In this document: piece by piece, positions 8,883 through 17,182 of the stretch | How the letters are laid out: each line of letters opens with the position of its first letter | Numbering within the stretch: position 1 is the first letter of the stretch | Program-made: the position numbers and the translations under genes | Notes under the pieces: model-generated | Databases searched by the model: none | The model's input: the letters and a program-made list of their open reading frames with translations, nothing else | Told to the model about the DNA's origin: nothing | Source: RYN-230 sp963760405 | Lineage (GTDB): Bacteria; Actinomycetota; Actinomycetes; Streptosporangiales; Streptosporangiaceae | DNA: 64,000 nt | Reading direction: 5' to 3' | Assembly (NCBI GenBank): GCA_963760405.1 | Contig: CAVXCV010000004.1 | Location: 124,001 to 188,000, forward strand

Positions 8883-9251
8883 ATGTCCGTGGCCGGCCAT
8901 CAGACGTTGCGGGTGCTCGACGGTTCTTACGTTCTTGACCGTCCGGCAGACGTCGCCGAGGTTATTCCGCGCGCGGACGTCCTCGCCGTTGTGTTCGGTC
9001 CGGACGGATCCACAGTGATGCGGCGCGACGACACCGGCGAGGATGCATGGTCGGCGCTGTGGAACGGTGACGAGGCGCATGACGTGCAGGCGACTGGGAT
9101 GCTGAGCGCGATCGTGGCGCCGCTGGCGGCCGGTGGCGTGCCGGTCTGGGTGGTTTCGAGCTACGACGGCGACCTCGTCCTCGTCCCGACCGATCGGTTG
9201 GATGAGGCTTCCGAGGTGCTGCAGGCGGCCGGCCACCAAGTCCGGCGGTGA
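8883..9251 (+). CDS. ACT-domain protein
   Basis: A 122-residue protein that looks like two consecutive ACT-like modules. The first covers roughly residues 5-55 (TLRVLDGSYVLDRP...). The second carries the typical loop GMLSAIVAPLAAGGVPVWVVSSYDGDLVLV and a closing helix LDEASEVLQAAGH. ACT repeats bind amino acids or related small ligands. Stand-alone copies like this belong to the CASTOR/ACT_7 type, whose role in bacteria is not well defined. The ATG at 8883 is preferred to an earlier start that adds eight unconserved residues. Confidence 0.75.
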   Translation: MSVAGHQTLRVLDGSYVLDRPADVAEVIPRADVLAVVFGPDGSTVMRRDDTGEDAWSALWNGDEAHDVQATGMLSAIVAPLAAGGVPVWVVSSYDGDLVLVPTDRLDEASEVLQAAGHQVRR

Positions 9252-9328
9252 CCGGGATGTCGGGCAGCGGGTGGCGTACTGCCAGGTGAGCATGGTCCGC
9301 GCCGCTTGCTCGTCGAGTAGCGCTCGCG

Positions 9329-9769
9329 TCAGCTGATCTGTTCGGCCAGGGCGACGATGATGCCCGCGGGGCCGCGGAGGTAGCAGAGCCGGAAGATGCT
9401 CTCGTACTGCGCCACCTCGCCGAGGAGCTCGGCTCCGTGGGCGCGCAGGCGGGCGACGGTGTCGTCGATGTCGTCGACGGCGAACATGACACGATGCAGG
9501 CCCAGCGTGTTGGGCGGCGGGTTCTCCGGCTCGGCGCCGGACGCCGCGGGGGTGTGGTACTTCGTCAGCTCCAGCTTGCTGTGGCCGTCCGGGGTCCGCA
9601 TCATCGCGATGTCGCTCCGGACGCCGTCGAGTCCGACGGTGCGGTCCGCCCAAAGGCCTTCGACCTGCCCCTTGCCTTCCAGCTCCATGCCGAGCTCGGC
9701 GAAGAACGCGACGGCGGCATCCAGGTCGTCGACGACGATGGCGACGTTGTCCATCCGCTGAATGGTCAT
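9329..9769 (-). CDS. VOC-family (glyoxalase/bleomycin-resistance-like) protein
   Basis: Starting at the ATG at 9769 the protein is 146 residues, the usual length for a single two-repeat VOC chain. The first beta-alpha-beta module begins MDNVAIVVDDLDAAVAFF. The second begins LHRVMFAVDDIDDTVARL and ends with the strand GPAGIIVALAEQ, where the last acidic residue is the usual metal ligand position. The family includes glyoxalase I, dioxygenases and antibiotic-binding proteins, and the sequence alone does not discriminate. A longer reading frame upstream of 9769 is low-complexity and rejected. Confidence 0.88.
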   Translation of the reverse strand: MTIQRMDNVAIVVDDLDAAVAFFAELGMELEGKGQVEGLWADRTVGLDGVRSDIAMMRTPDGHSKLELTKYHTPAASGAEPENPPPNTLGLHRVMFAVDDIDDTVARLRAHGAELLGEVAQYESIFRLCYLRGPAGIIVALAEQIS

Positions 9770-9950
9770 ATCTGCGAGCATAAACAGCGGCGAGCCGCCG
9801 GTCGCGCTGAAGAAGGCTGCGTGTGCTGGCCGGATCACCCTCGCCCAGGCGCAGCAGGCGATCGCCCAGAACTGGACGATCGCGCTGCGCAGGCTGGGGC
9901 TACGTCCCGAGCCCGAACCATCGAGCGACCCGGACGACAACGGCTAATTG

Positions 9951-10545
9951 AGCTACTTGCCGACTGGGCACCCTGCGGGCCGCGGGTCTCGTCGGAGAGA
10001 CCTGGCGGCCATCCCGCGGTTCGCCGACGAGCGCGACGAACACGGCTACCGGCTGGTGGTGCGCAGCGGCTCGCATCAGCCGCGCGAGGTGCTGACCAGC
10101 GCGGGCGCGGTGCAGGTTCGCGCGCCGCGGGTCAACGACAAGCGCGTCGACGCCGACACTGGCCAGCGGCTGCGGTTTTCCTCGGCGATCCTGCCGCCGT
10201 GGGCGCAGAAGACCCCGAAGATCACCGAGGTGCTGCCGCTGCTGTACCTGCACGGCCTCTCGTCCGGGGATTTCGTGCCTGCGCTGGGACAGTTCCTCGG
10301 CTCGGCCAAGGGGTTGTCGCCGGCGGTGATCACGAAGCTGACTGAGCACTGGACTGGGTCCACCTGCGCACCACCAACCCGATCGAATCCACCTCCGCCA
10401 CCGTCCGGCTCCGCACACGAGTCACCAAGGGCCCGGTTCCTGCGCCGCCGGCGTCGCGATGGCCCTTCAAGCTCGTCGAGTCCGCCCAGGACCGCTGGCG
10501 CGCTGTCAGCGCACCCCACCTGGTCGCCCCGGGCTTTTCGCCGAG
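9951..10545 (+). pseudogene. IS256-family transposase with internal deletion
   Basis: The left part encodes the N-terminal domain of an IS256/mutator transposase (YRLVVRSGSHQPREVL, APRVNDKRVD, ITEVLPLLYLHGLSSGDFVP, ending in VITKLTEHW near 10355). It joins directly, with a frame change, to the C-terminal end of the same family (VHLRTTNPIEST, TVRLRTRVTKG, KLVESAQDRWRAV) up to about 10545. The catalytic DDE core, some 200 residues, is gone. The two ends lie in the right order and orientation, so one deletion inside an original copy explains it. It cannot transpose by itself. Confidence 0.8.
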
Positions 10546-10714
10546 ATCACGTTTAGCCACACCTCATCGGGCAGCGTGCTCTCTAGAGCCGTCCGGTCGG
10601 CGCATCTCGCGTCACCTACCGCAAGGCAGAGGACGGTTGCGACCGCGGCGTTGCGGCCGAGCGTCTAAGCGTCCGCCAGTGACCTGTACCTCCGCCGTTC
10701 AGGAGGAGCCAGCC

Positions 10715-12706
10715 ATGCCGAGAACTCATATTTCCCCCCACCAGCGTGCCGAAGAGCTGCAAGCGCGCGTCGAACAGCTGCTTGACGTCAAAGAATTTCC
10801 TCCCCCGCAGGACTTCGCCGAGCCAGCCAGAGTGGGCGATACCGCCGTCTATAAGCAGGCTGCGGATACGCCGGCCTGGTGGGCCGAGCAGGCGCGGCAG
10901 CGGCTGGACTGGCAGACCCCGTTCAGCACCGTCCTCGACGACAGCAACCCCCCGTTTTACTCCTGGTTCGCTGACGGCCAGCTGAACGCGTCCTACAACT
11001 GCCTCGACCGGCACGTGAACGAGGGCCACGGGGACCGGGTCGCCTTCCACTGGCATGGCGAAGAAGGTGAGCAGCGCGAACTGACCTACGCCGAGATCCT
11101 TGGCGAGGTACAGCGGCTGGCTAACGGGCTGAAGGCCCGGGGCATCGGCAAGGGAGACGTGGTCGGCATCTACCTGCCGATGATTCCCGAGGTCGTCGTG
11201 GCCATGCTGGCCTGCGCCCGCATCGGTGCCCCGCACAACGTCGTGTTCGGTGGCTTCTCGCCCTCCGCCGTCGGCGAGCGGATGGCAGTGTCCAACGCGA
11301 AGGCGCTGATCACCACAGATGGCGCCCGGCGCAGAGGCAAGACGGCCCCGATCAAGCAGGCCGTGAACGAGGTGATCTCCGGCCTGGACAGCCTTAGCAC
11401 CGTCGTGGTGGTCAGGACCACGGGCACGCCCTGCGACATACAGGAGGGCCGTGACGTCTGGTACGGCGACCTGCTGGCCGCCGCAGACCCCGATTGCCCG
11501 GCCGAGCCGATGGAAGCCGAACACCCCCTTTTCCTGCTCTACTCGTCCGGCTCCACGGCGAAGCCCAAGGGAATCGTCCACACCACCGGCGGCTACCTCA
11601 TGGGGGTAGCCACCACCACCGCAATGGTCTTCGACCTTGATCCCGCGCGTGACGTCTTCTGGTGTTCCGCCGATGTCGGCTGGATCACCGGCCACTCCTA
11701 CATCGTGTACGGCCCCATGGCGAACGGGTGCACCTCCGTGATGTTCGAGGGCGCGCCCGACTACCCGGACAAGGACGCCTGGTGGGACGTTATCGAGCGG
11801 TACCGGGTGTCGATCTTCTATACGGCACCCACGGCGATCCGGGCCGCCATGAAGTGGGGCGCGGAATACCCGGCCCGGCACGACCTGGCCTCCCTCCGAC
11901 TGCTCGGCACCGTCGGCGAGCCGATCAACCCGAAGGCGTGGCTGTGGTACTACGTCGTGATCGGCGGCGAGCGCTGCCCGGTCGTGGACACCTGGTGGCA
12001 GACCGAGACCGGCGCCATCATGATCTCGCCGCTGCCTGGCATCACCGTGGCCAAGCCCGGGTCGGCCACCCTCCCGCTGCCCGGCGTGTCGGCGGCACTG
12101 TTCGATGAGGACGGCCAGGAGGTCAGCGAAGGCAGCGGGGTGCTGGTGCTGACCCAGCCCTGGCCGAGCATGCTGCGCACCCTGTTCGACGACCCCGACC
12201 GCTACGTGGAGACCTACTTCTCGCGGTTCGGGCCGCGCACCTACTTCGTCGGGGACGGCGCCCGGCGGGATGAGAACGGCTACTTCTGGATCACCGGCCG
12301 TATCGATGACGTGATCAACGTGTCGGGGCACCGGCTGTCCACCGCCGAGATCGAATCGGCCCTGGTCGGCCACGCCGCCGTGGCGGAGGCGGCGGTGATC
12401 GCGGTACCCGATGAGATGACCGGGGCCGCGGTCGTGGCCTACGTGACCCTAGTCGGGGAGACCGACGCAGGGCCTGAGCTGGCCAGCGAACTGCGCGACC
12501 ACGTCGGTACCCAGATCGGCAAGTTCGCCCGGCCGCGACGGGTCATCTGGGCAGCCGACCTGCCCAAGACCAGGTCCGGAAAGATCATGCGGCGGTTGCT
12601 CCGGGACATCGCGGAAGGCCGCGAACTGGGAGACGTCTCCACCCTGCGCGACCCCTCGGTACCGGATGAGCTGCAGAAGGCAGCGGCCAACGATGACCAG
12701 CAGTAA
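10715..12706 (+). CDS. acsA: Acetyl-CoA synthetase (AMP-forming)
   Basis: The 663-residue protein matches the length and motif order of acetate-CoA ligases. These are an N-terminal ACAS domain (NPPFYSWFADGQLNASYNCLDRH), the A3 phosphate loop YSSGSTAKPKGIVHT, the acetate-specific DVGWITGHSY and VDTWWQTETG motifs, the hinge YFWITGRIDDVINVSGHRLS, and a C-terminal catalytic lysine in KTRSGKIMRRLLR (about residue 623). That lysine is the target of reversible acetylation in this family. Acs makes acetyl-CoA from acetate, ATP and CoA through acetyl-AMP in the cytosol. A strong AGGAGGAG site sits before the ATG at 10715. The gene stands alone downstream of an IS256 remnant. Confidence 0.96.
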   Translation: MPRTHISPHQRAEELQARVEQLLDVKEFPPPQDFAEPARVGDTAVYKQAADTPAWWAEQARQRLDWQTPFSTVLDDSNPPFYSWFADGQLNASYNCLDRHVNEGHGDRVAFHWHGEEGEQRELTYAEILGEVQRLANGLKARGIGKGDVVGIYLPMIPEVVVAMLACARIGAPHNVVFGGFSPSAVGERMAVSNAKALITTDGARRRGKTAPIKQAVNEVISGLDSLSTVVVVRTTGTPCDIQEGRDVWYGDLLAAADPDCPAEPMEAEHPLFLLYSSGSTAKPKGIVHTTGGYLMGVATTTAMVFDLDPARDVFWCSADVGWITGHSYIVYGPMANGCTSVMFEGAPDYPDKDAWWDVIERYRVSIFYTAPTAIRAAMKWGAEYPARHDLASLRLLGTVGEPINPKAWLWYYVVIGGERCPVVDTWWQTETGAIMISPLPGITVAKPGSATLPLPGVSAALFDEDGQEVSEGSGVLVLTQPWPSMLRTLFDDPDRYVETYFSRFGPRTYFVGDGARRDENGYFWITGRIDDVINVSGHRLSTAEIESALVGHAAVAEAAVIAVPDEMTGAAVVAYVTLVGETDAGPELASELRDHVGTQIGKFARPRRVIWAADLPKTRSGKIMRRLLRDIAEGRELGDVSTLRDPSVPDELQKAAANDDQQ

Positions 12707-12719
12707 GCACGAGCGACGT

Positions 12720-12905
12720 AGACGATCGTGGGCATTACCCGGCGGCCCGCTGCGGCGGGCGTCAAGCAGCCCGGTCTCGAGCAGGAACTGGCGGGCACGC
12801 TCGCGGGAGGACTGGGGGAGCGGGCCGTGTTCCAGCTCGGCCAGCAGCGCGTCATGCAGCTGCTGCCAGACCCGGGCTTCCTGCCAGTCCCGCAGCAGGG
12901 TTGGC
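12720..12905 (-). pseudogene. Transposase N-terminal fragment (IS5-like)
   Basis: Read on the minus strand, the fragment encodes TLLRDWQEARVWQQLHDALL, which resembles the linker after the N-terminal domain of IS5/IS427-type transposases. Unrelated sequence (SRERARQFLLETGLLDARRSG) follows. There is no catalytic domain, start codon or inverted repeat. It is a short scar next to acsA; the family call is tentative. Confidence 0.35.
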
Positions 12906-13068
12906 TGAGCTACCCGCAGTCAAGTTAGCCTCGTCGGCTGACCGGCACGGGGCCGCACTGGCGTGCGGTCATCAGCCAAGCAACGGGAGTAACTGGAGCA
13001 AGCTTTCCGAAAAGCCGCGGACACCGCCAAAAGGATCTTGGTCCACTGGTCTCGGCGGTGGCTTCTCG

Positions 13069-13806
13069 CTAGCCTCGGCGCAGGGACGCGAGGTAGTTGC
13101 GCAGGGTTTCGCCGGTCTCCTCGGAGCTCCAGATCTTCAGTACCTGGGGATCATCTGATGGCCGCGCGGTGTCAATGCGCTCGCGGGCGGGCCCGTGGAG
13201 CTGGTGCTTCGCGAAGGCGTACACCTCGGGTGGGGCGGTGCAGAGCCCTTCTGCTCGCCGTAGCGCTGCGGCGAGCAGCTGATCCGGCTCGACGACCTCA
13301 TGCACCAGGCCGATGGAGGTGGCCTGATCGGGAGTCAGCCGACCGGCCCCGAGCACCATGGCATCCAGCGCCGGGCCGACGGCATGGCGCATGATCTCCA
13401 GGGGCACCGTGGGGAAGGGGACGCCTGCGGCGAGCTCGGTAAGCCCGATGGTGCCGCTCGACATCAGCCGAATGTCGCATGCGGCCGCCAGCACGCATCC
13501 GCCGGCCAGGGCGTGACCGTTGACCGCGGCAACGACCGGCTTGGGATGCTCGAACAAGGTGAGCATCGCAAGGCTCAGCGACGGCAGGAACTTCTCGACA
13601 TACGGCGGGCCGCCGTCGACTATCTGCTTCAGATCCACACCTGCCGAGAAGGATCGTCCGCTGCCGGTTAGCACGACGGCGCGGGAGTCGGCGACGGCGG
13701 CCAGGCTCTCGGGAACGGCGGTGAGCAACTCCAGATCGAGCGCGTTCACTTGTCCGTTGTCCAGAGTCAGGATGGCGATGCCGCCGTAGTCAGCCGTCTC
13801 GATCAT
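13069..13806 (-). CDS. Enoyl-CoA hydratase/isomerase-family protein
   Basis: A 245-residue crotonase-fold protein. The first oxyanion-hole segment is SFSAGVDLKQ (residues about 51-60) and the second is VNGHALAGGCVLAAACD (about 95-111). The usual first catalytic Glu region reads LTELAAGVPFP. These are the family positions for enoyl-CoA hydratases, isomerases and related CoA-ester enzymes, and the exact reaction is undetermined. The chain is slightly shorter than the typical 255-260. No beta-oxidation partners lie next to it, although an acetyl-CoA synthetase is 360 bases away in the opposite orientation. Confidence 0.88.
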   Translation of the reverse strand: MIETADYGGIAILTLDNGQVNALDLELLTAVPESLAAVADSRAVVLTGSGRSFSAGVDLKQIVDGGPPYVEKFLPSLSLAMLTLFEHPKPVVAAVNGHALAGGCVLAAACDIRLMSSGTIGLTELAAGVPFPTVPLEIMRHAVGPALDAMVLGAGRLTPDQATSIGLVHEVVEPDQLLAAALRRAEGLCTAPPEVYAFAKHQLHGPARERIDTARPSDDPQVLKIWSSEETGETLRNYLASLRRG

Positions 13807-14122
13807 CCAGCAATCCTACGATTTCGATCTTCTGCTCCGGAGTGAACCTCTAGCCCTGCGCCAACGGGGGACCGTGGTCGCGAACGGCGGCAACCAGTGC
13901 GCGGCCGCGGTCCAGGCGGCCAGCAGTTCGCGTGCCACAGCTGCTGCGAAATCCGGTTCGGCCCGATAGACGATGATCTGGCACGGGTGGGTGCTCGCTC
14001 ACGGCGAAGGCGGGCGAGCGTGCCGCCGGCGGCCATGCGGAGAATGTGAACCCGGTCCTCCCGGGGAGCTGGAGTGATCGGAAGGACCTGTTGATGACTC
14101 GGAGATGACTGGCTGGGTGGGG
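13807..14122. other. Non-coding gap with a possible protein remnant
   Basis: On the minus strand around 13815-13990 one frame reads as ordinary protein (CQIIVYRAEPDFAAAVAREL, then WLPPFATTVP) without a start codon or a recognisable family. It is probably the tail of a lost gene. Nothing else is seen. Confidence 0.3.
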
Positions 14123-14518
14123 TTAAACGCCGTTCATCATGTCGTTGAATCTCTTGGTCGCTCCCACCTCATCCGGCCGCAGTGCATCGCGTCGCTCGGG
14201 CGCGCTCCACGTACACCTCCACTTCGCCGGTGGCCAAGAGTTCCATCGTCTCGGCCAGGTAGTCCGCCAAGGGCATCGCGCGGGGGTCGGTCAGATCGAC
14301 GTCCATCAGGGCACGACGCTCGCGATGCTCCACGCATCGGCTACATCCAGGACCACAGCATGCATCCCGGGGTTGGCCGCCGCGACCTCGCTCAGCACGG
14401 CAGCCCGGCGGCCGGCGATGATGACCTGGTTGCCCCGTTGGTGCAGTTCCTCGGCCAGGCCGCGCCCGATGCCGGAGCCTCCGCCGGTGATCAGAATCGT
14501 GTTGCCGCTGAGCTTCAC
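14123..14518 (-). pseudogene. Short-chain dehydrogenase (DltE-like), internally deleted
   Basis: The GTG at 14518 opens an intact Rossmann start (NTILITGGGSGIGRGLAEEL, VIIAGRRAAVLSEV, VVLDVAD). At about 14330 the sequence jumps, with a frame change, to the C-terminal end of the same family (DPRAMPLADYLAETMELLA, VEVYVERARA). After another shift it reaches RFNDMMN and stops at 14123-14125. The central 110-120 residues with the catalytic Ser, Tyr and Lys are absent. It was coupled to the upstream NmrA-like gene, whose TGA overlaps its GTG. Confidence 0.75.
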
Positions 14519-15037
14519 CGGTCTCCCTTCCGCAGGAAGGCGGCGTGCTGGCCGCGCACGTAGGCCTCGAAGGTCGTCGGCGGGCGTCCGAGCAGCCACG
14601 TGAGTACATGGGGGTTGCCGACGAAGTCGTGGCTGCTGTAGCGCGCGCAAGACCCTGGCCTGGTGCGTGACCTGCTGCGGATCCGCGTCGCCGACCCATG
14701 CCCTCAGGTAGGTGTCAGCATCGATCTCCCGCACCACGATGGGCCGGTCCAGCACGCGCGAGATGATGTCACCCAGATCGTGTGCCGTATAGCGGCCGGG
14801 CGCCGCCAGCTCGTAGGTGGCACCGGCATGGCGTGCGCTCTCGGTCAGGGCCATGCAGGCCACATCGGTCACGTCCGCCAGGTCCACCAGCGACTGGCGG
14901 CGCTCCAGCGACCACGACAGCTCAAACACGCCCTGCTCGAATACGGGCCGGAGCTTCAGGGCAACATGTAATTCGCCGCCTGAAGGATCGTGAACTCCAA
15001 GCCCGACGAGAGCAGGTGCTCCTGCTGGGGAGCCTGG
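14517..15037 (-). pseudogene. NmrA-family NAD(P)-binding protein, truncated and frameshifted
   Basis: Only the C-terminal part of an NmrA-like atypical SDR remains: EHLLSSGLEFTILQAANYML, then LVDLADVTDVACMALTE, YELAAPGRYTAHDLGDIISRVL, and FVGNPHVLTWLLGRPPTTFEAY at the end. Two shifts interrupt it, one near 14953 (a CCC that should be CCCC) and one near 14645 (GCGCGC tract). The N-terminal dinucleotide-binding motif is missing: homology ends at about 15037, inside the start of the opposite-strand DUF998 gene. The final TGA overlaps the next gene's GTG, so the two once formed an operon. Confidence 0.7.
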
Positions 15038-15600
15038 TTTACGTCGCCGTCGTCGGGGCCTTGCACGTTCTCCCCACGGGCTACAACCCAGCCCGTAATG
15101 CCGTCAGGGACTATGGCGTCGGCCAGTACCCGCCGTTGTTCCGGGTCAGCCTGTGGGCAGGCTCGATAGTCGTGGCGGCCCTGCCAGTTGGCCTGGCCCT
15201 GGGAGTCGGCGCCCCTCCGCTCGCCAGCAGCGACCTCGTGTTCCTGGGCCTGGTGGCCGTCAGCCGCGTCGGTGAGTCGCTGTTCCCGACGACCGTGGAA
15301 GGAGAGCGCCTCACCCGAACTGGCGCGCTCCACTACGTCTTCGCGATCTTGACGTTCGGGTTCACCTACACGGCCATATCAGGCCTGACCCCGGTCCTGG
15401 TCAAGCTCCATCCGTGGCACTCGGACAAGGGGCTACTGACCTGGCTGGCCGGGGCGGCACTGGTCGGGCTCATACTCGTCGTTGCTACGCTGCTCCCGCG
15501 GCTGCGGCGCGTCTTCGGCCTGTGCGAACGATTCCTTCTGCTCGTCACGTACGCGTGGCTCGTGCTGGTGGCCCTCCAGCTGGCCGTAAATGCGGCGTAG
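15016..15600 (+). CDS. DUF998-family integral membrane protein
   Basis: The protein has about six hydrophobic segments. It carries the DUF998 landmark region NPARNAVRDYGVGQYPPLFRVSLWAGS near the first helices, and later RVGESLFPTT and HPWHSDKG. The biochemical function of the family is unknown. The GTG at 15016 is the best remaining start, giving 194 residues; it lies inside the breakpoint shared with the NmrA remnant. The native N-terminus may therefore have been altered by the same rearrangement. Confidence 0.75.
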   Translation: MLLLGSLVYVAVVGALHVLPTGYNPARNAVRDYGVGQYPPLFRVSLWAGSIVVAALPVGLALGVGAPPLASSDLVFLGLVAVSRVGESLFPTTVEGERLTRTGALHYVFAILTFGFTYTAISGLTPVLVKLHPWHSDKGLLTWLAGAALVGLILVVATLLPRLRRVFGLCERFLLLVTYAWLVLVALQLAVNAA

Positions 15601-15684
15601 GACGCCCGCTGTCACCATGCCCAGAACCGCTCTACCAGCTCGGGCACCGGCGCCTGAACTGCAAGTCCGGCAGGAGGACACCCC

Positions 15685-16461
15685 ATGAAGATCGACGGAT
15701 CAGTTGCCCTGGTCACCGGGGCCAACCGCGGGCTGGGCCGGGCATACGCCCGGGAGCTGGTCCGCCGGGGCGCAGCCCGGGTGTACGGGGCCGCGCGTGA
15801 TCCAGCCGCGGTCACCGAGCCGGGCCTGACACCGGTGGCCCTCGACATCACCGACCCGGACCGGGTGGCCCAGGTCGCGAGGGACTGCGCGGACGTCAGC
15901 CTGCTGGTGAACAACGCGGGAGTGCTGAAGTACAGCACGTTCATCGGCGCGCCGAGCCTGGACGGCGCCCGGCTGGAGATGGAGACCAACTACTTCGGCA
16001 CGCTGAGCATGTGCCGGGCCTTCGCGCCGGTGCTCGCGGCCAACGGCGGCGGCGCGATCGTCAACATGCTGTCGGTGACCAGCTTCTATACCAACCCGTT
16101 CGACGCCTCCTACGGCGCCTCGAAGGCGGCGGCCTGGTCGCTGACCAACGGCGTCCGCCTCGAACTGCACCACCAGGGCACCCTCGTGGTCGCCGTGCAC
16201 GCCAGCTTCATCGACACCGACATGGCCGCCCTGACCAGTGCACCCAAAGTCAGCCCCGAATCCGTCGCCCAGCAGGTCTTCGACGCTGTCGAGGCCGGCC
16301 AGATCGAGGTGCTCGCTGACGAGCGGACCCGGACCGTCAAAGCAGAACTGTCCCGCGACCAGGAGCTGATCTACCCACCGATCCAGGAATTCTGGGACGC
16401 CGCGGTGAAGGGTCAACAGGATCGGCCACGCGCCGGTGATCAGCCCCAGGGGAGGTCGTGA
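15685..16461 (+). CDS. SDR-family oxidoreductase
   Basis: A classical short-chain dehydrogenase of 258 residues. It shows the nucleotide motif TGANRGLGR (about 11-19), NNAGVL (about 76-81), the catalytic Ser in NMLSVTSFY and the YGASKAA active site (Tyr and Lys about 140-145). An acidic ADP-ribose-binding residue is replaced by Arg in GAARDP, suggesting NADP preference. It has a good AGGAGG site before the ATG at 15685. Its stop overlaps the next ATG (TGATG), so it is co-translated with the following small monooxygenase-like protein. The substrate is unknown. Confidence 0.92.
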   Translation: MKIDGSVALVTGANRGLGRAYARELVRRGAARVYGAARDPAAVTEPGLTPVALDITDPDRVAQVARDCADVSLLVNNAGVLKYSTFIGAPSLDGARLEMETNYFGTLSMCRAFAPVLAANGGGAIVNMLSVTSFYTNPFDASYGASKAAAWSLTNGVRLELHHQGTLVVAVHASFIDTDMAALTSAPKVSPESVAQQVFDAVEAGQIEVLADERTRTVKAELSRDQELIYPPIQEFWDAAVKGQQDRPRAGDQPQGRS

Positions 16462-16880
16462 TGCCAATTATCGTTGTGACCCGGCTTCGGCTGAAGGACC
16501 CGGCGCTGCTGGATGAGTTCTTCACCGCCGCCGTCGCCGCGACCGAGCAGGCCCAGAAGTCAGACGGCAACCTCGGTGTGGACGCGCTCGCCGACGCCGG
16601 CAACGCATGGTGGAGCGTCAGCGCCTGGACCGGACGCCGCCCGATGCAGGCCTTCGTGGACACCGAACCGCACTCGAGCATCAGCAAACGCCTGGACCAT
16701 TTCTGCGACGAGGCAACCTTCGTCGACTGGGAGCAAGACAGCCCGGACCTGCCGGACTGGCAGACGAGCTGGCGGCACCTCACCGCCGATGGCAAGGTGG
16801 CAGCACTCACGCATCCGTCAGAAGCAAATCAGACTCGCGCGTTCCCGCCACCGATCGAGCCTGCTGCGACTGGGAGCTGA
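16461..16880 (+). CDS. DUF3291/ABM-like dimeric alpha-beta barrel protein
   Basis: A 139-residue protein starting in TGATG overlap with the SDR gene and preceded by GGAGG. The strand-helix pattern (IIVVTRLRLKD, LDEFFTAAVAATEQAQKSDG, WWSVSAWTGRRPMQAFV, HFCDEATFVDWEQD) fits the ferredoxin-like dimeric barrel of antibiotic-biosynthesis-monooxygenase and DUF3291 proteins. WTGRRPMQAFV is a common landmark of the latter. These small proteins act on quinones or haem-like ligands in some cases, but no function is known for this group. Its coupling to an SDR suggests the two act on the same compound. Confidence 0.75.
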   Translation: MPIIVVTRLRLKDPALLDEFFTAAVAATEQAQKSDGNLGVDALADAGNAWWSVSAWTGRRPMQAFVDTEPHSSISKRLDHFCDEATFVDWEQDSPDLPDWQTSWRHLTADGKVAALTHPSEANQTRAFPPPIEPAATGS

Positions 16881-17182
16881 ACCGGCCGCGCAGCCCGCCT
16901 CGGGGTACGGATCACGACCGCCATGCGACAGCTCATGCATGTGGCCCCGCGAGACTGCTGTGCCCGGCCGCTGGCGGGTTGACGTTGTGGGCGGCCCGGC
17001 CAGGAATTGCGGCGCCTGCACGCCGGGCCGGTACCTGTGGGCGGTTGCCATGTTCGCCGAGGTCAGCACTTGCCGGGGATCCCGGCAGAGGGTGAGTGCG
17101 ACGCTGGCCAAGGCCAGCAGCAGCGCGGCAATCCAGGGCTCGACCCGGGCGCCCGGCGCCCGGCGCCCGTCGAAGTCCCTGG
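16881..17182. other. Intergenic region between convergent genes
   Basis: No gene is recognised. Around 17148-17170 the GCGCCCG heptamer is repeated three times, forming a GC-rich self-complementary stretch just past the 3' end of the minus-strand epoxide hydrolase. This could act as a weak terminator, although no T-run follows. Confidence 0.35.

Noticed and set aside
9762..9947. 61-codon plus-strand frame ending in a helical stretch (ITLAQAQQAIAQNWT)
   Set aside because: The end looks protein-like and could be the tail of a lost gene, but it overlaps the start of the VOC gene and has no beginning or family match.
10616..12373. 585-codon open frame antisense to the acetyl-CoA synthetase gene
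   Set aside because: Its product is Gly/His/Arg-rich without any family motif. It is the usual antisense shadow of a high-GC gene, and acsA on the other strand is unmistakable.
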